Assembly: GCA_002163115.1 (NCBI GenBank)
Contig: MAAI01000030.1
Span: forward strand, 42,532 to 106,531
Source: Methylophaga sp. 41_12_T18
Lineage (GTDB): Bacteria > Pseudomonadota > Gammaproteobacteria > Nitrosococcales > Methylophagaceae
Direction of reading: 5' to 3'
DNA length: 64,000 nucleotides
The translations under genes and the position numbers were made by a program. Shown piece after piece: positions 57,522-64,000 of this stretch. Each line of letters starts with the position of its first letter. Position 1 is the first letter of the stretch. Below the pieces are notes generated by a model. It was not told where the DNA came from. It did no database searches and saw only the letters and a program-made list of their open reading frames with translations.

Positions 57522-57551
57522 TTACCATTGCCAATGATTTATCTCTATAAT
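57522..57551 (+). promoter_or_regulatory. Sigma-70-type promoter of rpiA
   Basis: TTACCA (57522-57527) and a perfect TATAAT (57546-57551) are separated by 18 bases, 43 bases before the rpiA ATG. This predicts a leader of about 37 bases containing the AAGGATG ribosome site. Hexamer quality is good at -10 and moderate at -35. Confidence 0.5.
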
Positions 57552-57594
57552 TAGCGGTTAATTTATATAACTGAAAATTTAGAAGGATGATGCA

Positions 57595-58260
57595 ATGACT
57601 GCTGATGAAATGAAAAAACAAGCTGCTTGGGCTGCGTTAGAACACATTGATACTGATGGCGTAGTGGGTGTTGGTACAGGCTCAACAGTTAATCACTTTA
57701 TTGATGCTTTAGCTTCAATTAAAGGTCGCATCGAAGGCGCAGTGTCTAGCTCTATCGTTTCTGAAAAACGTTTAAAAGAACACGGTATTCCAGTATTAGA
57801 TTTAAACGGTGTGGGTGAAATCGCTGTTTATGTTGATGGTGCTGATGAAGCTGACCACAACTTAAAACTAGTTAAAGGTGGTGGTGGAGCATTAACACGT
57901 GAAAAAATTATTGCTGCAGCCAGTGATAAATTTGTATGTATCGCTGATGAAAGCAAATTAGTTGATGTGTTAGGTGAGTTCCCACTTCCTGTTGAAGTTG
58001 TACCAATGGCTCGCAGCTATGTTGCTCGCGAAATCGTCAAATTAGGTGGCCAACCTGTTTACCGTGATGGTTTTGTCACAGATAACAGTAACGTGATTCT
58101 TGATGTGCATGGTTGGGAAATCATGGAACCAATTGCATTAGAAAAAACACTGAACAACATTGTTGGTGTTGTAACTAATGGCTTATTTGCTATGCGTCCT
58201 GCTGATGTATTACTACTTGGTAGCGAAAGCGGCACTAAAACTGTTTACGCAGCAAAATAA
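57595..58260 (+). CDS. rpiA: Ribose-5-phosphate isomerase A
   Basis: A 221-residue enzyme interconverting ribose 5-phosphate and ribulose 5-phosphate. Motifs: [15 protein letters not shown] (phosphate loop), [22 protein letters not shown] (in part) with catalytic residues, and [19 protein letters not shown] (in part). The length fits E. coli RpiA (219). AAGGATG lies just before the start. It is divergent from ilvA and followed by a strong hairpin. It belongs to the non-oxidative pentose-phosphate branch. Confidence 0.96.
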   Translation: MTADEMKKQAAWAALEHIDTDGVVGVGTGSTVNHFIDALASIKGRIEGAVSSSIVSEKRLKEHGIPVLDLNGVGEIAVYVDGADEADHNLKLVKGGGGALTREKIIAAASDKFVCIADESKLVDVLGEFPLPVEVVPMARSYVAREIVKLGGQPVYRDGFVTDNSNVILDVHGWEIMEPIALEKTLNNIVGVVTNGLFAMRPADVLLLGSESGTKTVYAAK

Positions 58261-58267
58261 CTATTTC

Positions 58268-58289
58268 GCCCCACACTCATGTGTGGGGC
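58268..58289 (+). terminator. GC-rich hairpin after rpiA
   Basis: Perfect 9-bp arms (GCCCCACAC / GTGTGGGGC) with a TCAT loop, seven bases after the rpiA stop. No T-tract follows, so it may be a transcript-stabilising or weak termination structure between rpiA and lolC rather than a textbook terminator. Confidence 0.5.
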
Positions 58290-58312
58290 TCACACCTACC
58301 TAGAATTAAACT

Positions 58313-59560
58313 ATGTTTAAACCGCTAAGTATCTACATCGGCTTGCGCTATACACGCGCTAAACGCCGTAATCACTTTATTTCATTTATCTCGTTAACTT
58401 CAATGTTTGGAGTTGCCCTAGGGGTAATGGCTTTAATCACTGTCTTGTCAGTGATGAATGGCTTTGAAAAAGAGTTACGCGAACGCATTCTAGGTATGAC
58501 TTCACATGCCTTTGTCACCGGCTATGACGGCACCCTGAAAGACTGGCAAGCATTGCAATCACTCATTGTTGATAAACCCAATGTGGTTGACTCGGCACCG
58601 TTTGTGGAAGGTCAGGCTATGTTAAGCCAAGCCAGTCGAGTCCGAGGCACGTTAATTCGTGGGGTGGATCCACAGCTGGAAGGCAAAGTTTCAACGATTG
58701 GTGACAAAGTTGTTCAAGGTCAGTTTGATGCTTTAACACCGGGTAGCTTCGGCATTATTTTAGGTAAAGACTTAGCTATTGCAATGCGCGTCAGTACCGG
58801 CGATAAAATCACCTTAATCACGCCTCATGTTACACCTACACCTGCCGGCGTTATTCCACGAATTAAACGCTTAAATGTGGTCGGCATATTTGAAATTGGC
58901 ATGTATGAATACGACAGTGCTTTAGCTGTTATGAATATTGAAGATGCAGCCAAGTTATTCCGTATTCCCGGCAAAGTAACCGGTTTACGCTTGAAGCTTG
59001 ATGATGTTTATCAAGCGCCACGCATTACTCAAGAATTATTAGCCACCTTACCAACTACTTATAAGGCGGCCGACTGGACCTACCAACACGCTAACTTTTT
59101 CCGTGCCTTAAAAACCGAAAAAACAGTCATGTTTGTCATCCTGTTATTAATTGTGGCCGTGGCTGCCTTTAATATCGTGTCCACTTTGATCATGATGGTG
59201 ACTGATAAACAAGCAGATATCGCTATTTTACGAACCTTAGGCATGAAACCTCGTGACATCATGGCGGTATTTATGGTGCAAGGTACGATGATTGGCTTAT
59301 TTGGAACCTTACTCGGTGTAATATCAGGCGTTGCTTTAGCTTTAAATGTTGAAACGATTATTGCTTCTTTAGAGCAGTTTTTGGGCTACCAATTCTTACC
59401 AGCTGATGTTTACTACATTAGTAGTTTGCCTTCTGATCTCCATTGGGATGATGTCACCGTCATTGCCATTACCTCATTTGCCTTGTCTTTATTATCGACG
59501 CTTTATCCTTCTTGGCGTGCCGCCAAAGTAAAACCTGCTGAGGCCTTACGTTATGACTAG
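58313..59560 (+). CDS. lolC: Lipoprotein-releasing ABC transporter permease (LolC/LolE type)
   Basis: A 415-residue inner-membrane permease with four helices: one near residue 25 ([20 protein letters not shown]), a large periplasmic domain (about 50-265), and three C-terminal helices including [21 protein letters not shown]. The N-terminal [20 protein letters not shown] and [13 protein letters not shown] blocks are typical of LolC/LolE. With LolD it extracts lipoproteins from the inner membrane for LolA. Only one permease is adjacent to lolD, so this may be a LolF-type single permease or a LolC with LolE elsewhere. The start at 58313 lies 52 bases after rpiA. Confidence 0.9.
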   Translation: MFKPLSIYIGLRYTRAKRRNHFISFISLTSMFGVALGVMALITVLSVMNGFEKELRERILGMTSHAFVTGYDGTLKDWQALQSLIVDKPNVVDSAPFVEGQAMLSQASRVRGTLIRGVDPQLEGKVSTIGDKVVQGQFDALTPGSFGIILGKDLAIAMRVSTGDKITLITPHVTPTPAGVIPRIKRLNVVGIFEIGMYEYDSALAVMNIEDAAKLFRIPGKVTGLRLKLDDVYQAPRITQELLATLPTTYKAADWTYQHANFFRALKTEKTVMFVILLLIVAVAAFNIVSTLIMMVTDKQADIAILRTLGMKPRDIMAVFMVQGTMIGLFGTLLGVISGVALALNVETIIASLEQFLGYQFLPADVYYISSLPSDLHWDDVTVIAITSFALSLLSTLYPSWRAAKVKPAEALRYD

Positions 59561-60233
59561 TCACCCTATTATTGAATGTCAGCATTTAGCAAAATATTAT
59601 GCTGATGGTGATCTTGAAACTCATGTTTTAAGCGACATTAACCTCACAGTAAATAAAGGGGATCGCTTAGCAATAGTGGGCAGCTCAGGCTCTGGTAAAA
59701 GTACCTTATTACACCTGCTCGGTGGACTTGATAACCCAACTACCGGTCATATCAAGGTGCAGGGTCAAGACATCAACCAATTGTCGGTTAATGCTTTGAG
59801 TCGGCTACGTAATCAAAGCTTAGGCTTTGTTTATCAGTTCCATCACTTATTACCGGAATTTTCTGCAGTAGAAAATGTGGCTATGCCACTGCTTATCGGT
59901 GGTACAACACCAAAACAAGCACGGCTTGAGGCTGAAGAGCTTTTAACTAAAGTAGGCTTAGGACATCGCTTGATTCACAAGCCAAGTGAGTTGTCTGGCG
60001 GTGAGCGTCAACGTGCTGCATTAGCACGGGCATTAATTACTAAACCAGCATGTTTGTTAGCTGATGAGCCAACAGGCAACTTAGATCATCGCACTGCTCA
60101 GTCTATTTTTGATTTAATTTTAGAACTCAATGAATCACTTGGTACGGCATTAATTATTGTCACCCATGATGTAGAGCTTGCCGCGCAGATGGATCGCACT
60201 TTAACTTTAATTGATGGTCAATTAAGCAGTTAA
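59553..60233 (+). CDS. lolD: Lipoprotein-releasing ABC transporter ATPase LolD
   Basis: A 226-residue ABC ATPase of the MacB/LolD branch: Walker [13 protein letters not shown]-loop and LolD-type [21 protein letters not shown] (in part), signature [15 protein letters not shown], Walker [12 protein letters not shown], and H-loop IVTHDVELA. It powers lipoprotein release by the preceding permease, with which it overlaps by eight bases. It ends four bases before the convergent DUF2062 gene, so no lolE follows in this operon. Confidence 0.94.
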   Translation: MTSHPIIECQHLAKYYADGDLETHVLSDINLTVNKGDRLAIVGSSGSGKSTLLHLLGGLDNPTTGHIKVQGQDINQLSVNALSRLRNQSLGFVYQFHHLLPEFSAVENVAMPLLIGGTTPKQARLEAEELLTKVGLGHRLIHKPSELSGGERQRAALARALITKPACLLADEPTGNLDHRTAQSIFDLILELNESLGTALIIVTHDVELAAQMDRTLTLIDGQLSS

Positions 60234-60237
60234 CTGA

Positions 60238-60753
60238 CTACCTATTTTTGTGGCGACGTTGTAACCAGTTTCGTATCACAATTAAGCGCCAAATTAACCT
60301 AACAACTAATACTCCAGCAATTGCTGCGATAACACCGAGAATAAAACTACCTAACAGCAATGGCTGCCAAATAGCCAAAAACTCACTGGTAAGCCATTCC
60401 CAACTCACTTCAAATCCATGTTGGCTTATAGGTATTTGTAGTAGCCAAGCGCCTAATTTATAAGAATAGAAAAGAATCGGCGCCACAGTTAATGGATTAC
60501 TAATCCAAACTGTCCCCACTGCGAATGGCAGGTTAACTCGAAAAAATATAGCGAGGGCTGCCGCCAAAAACATCTGCCCAAAAATAGGCATGAAACCAAT
60601 AAATAAACCTAACGCCGCCCCACCAGCAATTGCCTTCCGGTTAAGGTGCCATAGTTTTGGTTCGGATAATCGCTGACCAAATTTTTGCAAGTGCGGGTGT
60701 TGCTGCATTGCTTTATGATCGGGCATGAAACGCTTAAGGAGTTTACGGGGCAT
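60238..60753 (-). CDS. DUF2062 membrane protein
   Basis: A 171-residue protein: basic N-terminus (PRKLLKRFMPD), then helices with the DUF2062 core AIAGGAALGLFIGFMPIFGQM, VGTVWISNPLTVAPI and a last helix (FILGVIAAIAGVLVVRLIW) with an Arg/Lys-rich tail. Found widely in gammaproteobacteria, often near comEC and the msbA-lpxK region; the function is not established. It is divergent from comEC with 42 bases between the starts and convergent with lolD. Confidence 0.85.
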   Translation of the reverse strand: MPRKLLKRFMPDHKAMQQHPHLQKFGQRLSEPKLWHLNRKAIAGGAALGLFIGFMPIFGQMFLAAALAIFFRVNLPFAVGTVWISNPLTVAPILFYSYKLGAWLLQIPISQHGFEVSWEWLTSEFLAIWQPLLLGSFILGVIAAIAGVLVVRLIWRLIVIRNWLQRRHKNR

Positions 60754-60795
60754 TGGAGCTCTTACTTACTAAGTCGGCTGACAGTATAGGGATAT

Positions 60796-63069
60796 ATGAT
60801 TAAATCTGCCATTTCATTTCTATTAGGTTGTTTATTACTTTCTCAACAGCCTAGTTTACCTGATAGTCAGTTGCTTTGGCTGGTTTTAGCGACTGCTATT
60901 GCGGTTTTATTCAGCCCCTATCGCTGGTTGATTTGGCTGTTGCTAGGTTTTAGTTGGTCTTATTATCAAGCCTCCGCTGTTATAAGCGATCGTTTAGCGT
61001 CTGAACTTCAGGGCAAAGACATCGTGATTACCGGGACCGTCAGCACTATTCCCGAGTATCACTCGCAGCATGTTCGCTTTGAATTTCGTCCCGATCAACA
61101 GCCCAATATTCAACTGCCAAAAAAAATATTACTTAACTGGTACCGGCCGTTTCCTATCTCAATACATGCTGATGAACGTTGGCAAATCATGGTTAGGCTC
61201 AAACTACCTTATGGCATGAAAAATCCAGCTGGTTTTGATTATGAATCTTGGCTGTTTCAACGTGGCATTGGTGCAACCGGCTATATCCGTAGTAATGATA
61301 AAAATATTCGTTTAGCAGTAAGCCCAGAACTTTCTATTAACAGGCTTCGACAATCAGTCAATGGCCGGTTAAACCAGCATCTAACAGACAGTAGTAACCT
61401 GGGAGTTGTTGAAGGTTTAACAACCGGTACCAGGCACAACATCAGCAAACAACAATGGCAGTTATTAAGGCTGTCAGGCACCAGTCATTTATTGGCCATT
61501 TCGGGCTTACATATTGGTTTAGCTGCCGCCATCGGATTTTTTAGCTGCTATTGGTTATGGTGTTTACGAGCTAACAATTTACTACTACTACCTGCAAAAT
61601 ATATTGCTGCGATGGGTGGTTTTTTATTTGCGTTGTTTTATGCCGCTTTAGCTGGATTTTCTATTCCTACTGAACGAGCTTTAATGATGGTTAGCATGGT
61701 GATGATTGCCTTATTGTGCAAACGGCCAGCTGCAATATCATCAAGCCTAGCAATTAGCCTGATGCTGATTCTTATCTGGGATCCACTTGCCGTATTAGCG
61801 CCCGGTTTATGGTTATCTTTCACTGCTGTCGCCATTATTGTGTATACCAGCCAATACCGTCACCCTACTCCCCGCTGGCAATGGGCTAAGATCCACTTTC
61901 TTATTGCCTTAGGTTTAACGCCTTTATTACTCGTCTTTTTCTCACAAACATCACTGATTTCACCACTTGCTAACCTGATAGCAGTGCCTTATGTCAGCTT
62001 AATCATCGTTCCTTTATCGTTACTGGCTAGCATCATGTTATGGCTGTTTGAACCTATTGGCATACTGTTACTGTTCATCGTAGATCAAGGCCTAACTTAT
62101 TTTTGGTTATGGTTAGACTTGGTGACATCACTGCCTTTTTCAACTTGGTCATCCGTACAACTACCACTTCTGTATAGTTTGCCAATCAGCTTAGGAGTCA
62201 TCTTGTTATTGGCACCGAAAGCTTTGCCAGCCAAATACCTTGCCGTATTTACCCTGCTACCTTTATTAATGTATGACCCAGACAAACCTGAACAAGGTGA
62301 ATTTTGGTTTAGCTTATTAGATGTTGGCCAAGGTTTAGCCAGCGTTATTCAAACTAAAAATCATACTTTGGTATTTGATGCTGGCCCTAAGTACAGTGAA
62401 AAATTTGATACTGGCAGCGCCGTTGTGAAACCTTTTTTACAAGCCAATGGTATTAATAATATCGATATATTAATCATCAGTCATGGCGATAATGATCATA
62501 TTGGCGGAGCTCAGTCACTACTCAAAGCCATCAATACTAAAAAGGTTTTATCTAGTGAAGTAGACAATCTTACTGGTGCCGAGCATTGTCAGGCAGGTCA
62601 GTCATGGCAATGGGACGAGGTAAGCTTCACTATGCTACATCCGCTAGAGTTAGACATCGGGAGTGATAACAACTTATCGTGTGTTTTACGTATTGCCAAT
62701 CAAGCAGGCAGTGTTCTATTTACTGGTGATATCGAACAGCACGCTGAACAATTATTAATTGCTCGTTATGGTCATAATTTAAAATCGACAATATTAGTCG
62801 CGCCACATCATGGTAGTAATACCTCGTCTAGTAACTCTTTTATTTCACTCGTCTCTCCTGACACCGTGTTATTTCCGGTCGGCTATAAAAACCGTTATCA
62901 CTTCCCCAATCAGCACGTCATCGATCGATATCATTCTAAACAGATTGTAATGCTTGATACCGCTCATCATGGCGCCATTCAGTATCAATTCGGTCAACAG
63001 CAAATTTCAGCACCACTAAGCTGGCGACAACACCGGCATAATATTTGGACGGTAGCCACTACTGACTAG
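60796..63069 (+). CDS. comEC: DNA-uptake channel ComEC/Rec2
   Basis: A 757-residue membrane protein. The order is N-terminal helices, an OB-like domain (about 70-185), the Competence domain with many helices (GTSHLLAISGLHIGLAAAIG in part; FYAALAGFSIPTERALMMV), and a C-terminal metallo-beta-lactamase-like domain (LLDVGQGLASVIQ; FDAGPKYSE; ISHGDNDHIGGAQSL; VAPHHGSNTSSS). It carries single-stranded DNA across the inner membrane in natural transformation. Its usual neighbours follow (exbB, exbD). Competence itself needs genes outside the window. Confidence 0.93.
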   Translation: MIKSAISFLLGCLLLSQQPSLPDSQLLWLVLATAIAVLFSPYRWLIWLLLGFSWSYYQASAVISDRLASELQGKDIVITGTVSTIPEYHSQHVRFEFRPDQQPNIQLPKKILLNWYRPFPISIHADERWQIMVRLKLPYGMKNPAGFDYESWLFQRGIGATGYIRSNDKNIRLAVSPELSINRLRQSVNGRLNQHLTDSSNLGVVEGLTTGTRHNISKQQWQLLRLSGTSHLLAISGLHIGLAAAIGFFSCYWLWCLRANNLLLLPAKYIAAMGGFLFALFYAALAGFSIPTERALMMVSMVMIALLCKRPAAISSSLAISLMLILIWDPLAVLAPGLWLSFTAVAIIVYTSQYRHPTPRWQWAKIHFLIALGLTPLLLVFFSQTSLISPLANLIAVPYVSLIIVPLSLLASIMLWLFEPIGILLLFIVDQGLTYFWLWLDLVTSLPFSTWSSVQLPLLYSLPISLGVILLLAPKALPAKYLAVFTLLPLLMYDPDKPEQGEFWFSLLDVGQGLASVIQTKNHTLVFDAGPKYSEKFDTGSAVVKPFLQANGINNIDILIISHGDNDHIGGAQSLLKAINTKKVLSSEVDNLTGAEHCQAGQSWQWDEVSFTMLHPLELDIGSDNNLSCVLRIANQAGSVLFTGDIEQHAEQLLIARYGHNLKSTILVAPHHGSNTSSSNSFISLVSPDTVLFPVGYKNRYHFPNQHVIDRYHSKQIVMLDTAHHGAIQYQFGQQQISAPLSWRQHRHNIWTVATTD

Positions 63070-63124
63070 GCCATTTTTAACGTATCATTAGCGCTGTTTA
63101 TCAGTAATAAGAGAACGCAACATC

Positions 63125-63760
63125 ATGTTAGAAATTTTTAAAGCGGGTGGCTTATTAATGCTGCCATTATTTCTGTGCTCTGTTATTGCTATCGCCATTA
63201 TTGCAGAACGGTTTTGGAGCCTGCAAAGCAAACGTATTGCTCCACCAGAACTCATGACACAGATTTGGCAATGGTTACGTTATGACCAAGTAGATAAAAA
63301 CCGTATTGCGGCCCTACAAAAAGATTCACCATTAGGTCAAATATTAGCCGCCGGCTTAATCAATCGAACTTGCACTCGTGACATCACCAAGGAAGGTATC
63401 GAAGATATCGGTCGCCATGTCACCTTATCTTTAGAACGCAACCTCAATACCCTGGGCACCATTGCTGCCATTACCCCTTTATTAGGCTTATTAGGTACCG
63501 TTATCGGCATGATCAAAGTATTTGCAGTGATCACCACTGAAGGTGTCGGTAACCCTGAAACCTTGGCCGGTGGTATTTCGGAAGCGCTGATTACTACTGC
63601 AGCGGGCTTAGTTATCGCTATTCCAAGTCTTATTTTCTATCGTTTCTTTCGTGGCAAGATCAGCCAACTTGTGGTTGATATGGAAGAGCAAGCATTAAAA
63701 CTCATTGAACTACTACATGGTGACCGGGACTATGATCCTGATGAGGAACAAGCTAAATGA
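63125..63760 (+). CDS. exbB: MotA/TolQ/ExbB proton channel family protein (ExbB-like)
   Basis: A 211-residue protein with three helices: LLMLPLFLCSVIAIAIIAERF, then ITPLLGLLGTVIGMIKVF and ALITTAAGLVIAIPSLIFYRFF (in parts), the TolQ/ExbB signature. It forms a proton-driven motor with an ExbD-type partner. In many gammaproteobacteria an exbB-exbD pair sits between comEC and msbA/lpxK, as here. The stop overlaps the exbD start by four bases (ATGA). Confidence 0.9.
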   Translation: MLEIFKAGGLLMLPLFLCSVIAIAIIAERFWSLQSKRIAPPELMTQIWQWLRYDQVDKNRIAALQKDSPLGQILAAGLINRTCTRDITKEGIEDIGRHVTLSLERNLNTLGTIAAITPLLGLLGTVIGMIKVFAVITTEGVGNPETLAGGISEALITTAAGLVIAIPSLIFYRFFRGKISQLVVDMEEQALKLIELLHGDRDYDPDEEQAK

Positions 63761-64000
63761 AGCTGTCAGCACCTAAAGAGGAACAACCTGACGTTAACCT
63801 AACGCCAATGATTGACGTTGTTTTTCTGCTGTTATTATTTTTCATGGTTTCCACCAGTTTCATTCGTGAAAGTTCTTTAAAAGTCGATTTACCTGAAGCC
63901 ACAGGTGAAGCGATGGTTGAACAAGAGACTCCCATCGATATTATTATTAATGCTGATGGTATTTTCACCATTAACGACACTGCCCTTAGCGATAATAGTC
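63757..64000 (+). CDS. exbD: ExbD/TolR family protein, 3' end beyond the window
   Basis: The first 81 codons of a biopolymer-transport protein: a cytoplasmic N-terminus, then VNLTPMIDVVFLLLLFFMVS with the conserved Asp of the ExbD/TolR helix, followed by the start of the periplasmic domain (VDLPEATGEAM). It starts at the ATG overlapping the exbB stop. The gene is cut by the window edge, so its full length cannot be judged. Confidence 0.88.
   Translation, partial: MKLSAPKEEQPDVNLTPMIDVVFLLLLFFMVSTSFIRESSLKVDLPEATGEAMVEQETPIDIIINADGIFTINDTALSDNS

Overview
The window looks like chromosome of a motile, aquatic gammaproteobacterium of moderate to low GC. A polar-type flagellar/chemotaxis cluster (FlhF, FlhG, MotC/MotD, CheA carrying short linear repeats) sits among sugar-phosphate genes (zwf, pgl, glk, rpiA, glgA, monomeric isocitrate dehydrogenase) and a CPA1 Na+/H+ antiporter. 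The mixture would suit a Methylophaga-like marine methylotroph or a relative, but that placement is inferred from gene content and memory only. I saw no rRNA, tRNA, CRISPR array, insertion sequence or prophage.

Layout. 1-5000: a His-rich porin-like protein, a periplasmic beta-propeller, an SrmB-like DEAD-box helicase, a PqiA-type membrane protein, a PilZ protein and a zinc-ribbon protein. 5000-10400: icd and glgA on the minus strand, divergent from zwf, which ends in a bidirectional terminator. 10400-15350: a minus-strand cassette of TetR regulator, MMPL/RND transporter, LolA-like periplasmic protein and outer-membrane beta-barrel, a plausible envelope-spanning lipid or hydrophobe export route. 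15350-19030: a P-type ATPase and phosphatidylserine decarboxylase. 19100-37100: one long plus-strand flagellar and chemotaxis block (two FliL proteins, fliMNOPQR, flhBAFG, fliA, cheYZAB, motCD, cheW, a 58-codon small gene, a DUF2802 protein). 37090-41100, minus strand: a REC-GGDEF-EAL protein with degenerate motifs, an FlhB C-domain paralogue and FliK. 41140-48190: a GYF/pentapeptide-repeat membrane protein, then a minus-strand operon of a 1353-residue unknown membrane protein, pgl, glk and apaG. 48400-50730: an accessory-looking island with an ABC/OLD-like ATPase translationally coupled to a PIN-domain protein, followed by about 500 bases without a convincing gene. 50730-64000: a second MotA/MotB pair, a SIMPL protein, the antiporter, a membrane-anchored glutamate-synthase-like protein, ilvA, rpiA, lolC/lolD, a DUF2062 protein, comEC, exbB and a truncated exbD.

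How they work together. The flagellar block encodes the export gate, C-ring, placement GTPase/ATPase, sigma-28, the chemotaxis core and one stator; the second stator lies 15 kb away. CheR, ParC and ParP are not here. Zwf, Pgl, Glk and RpiA supply the oxidative pentose-phosphate and hexose-phosphate pools.

The best candidate for an undescribed system is the ATPase-PIN pair at 48419-50223. Next are the CheA triple motif that resembles the FliM CheY-docking peptide, the RND/LolA-like/beta-barrel cassette, and the 1353-residue duplicated membrane protein that heads the pgl-glk operon.
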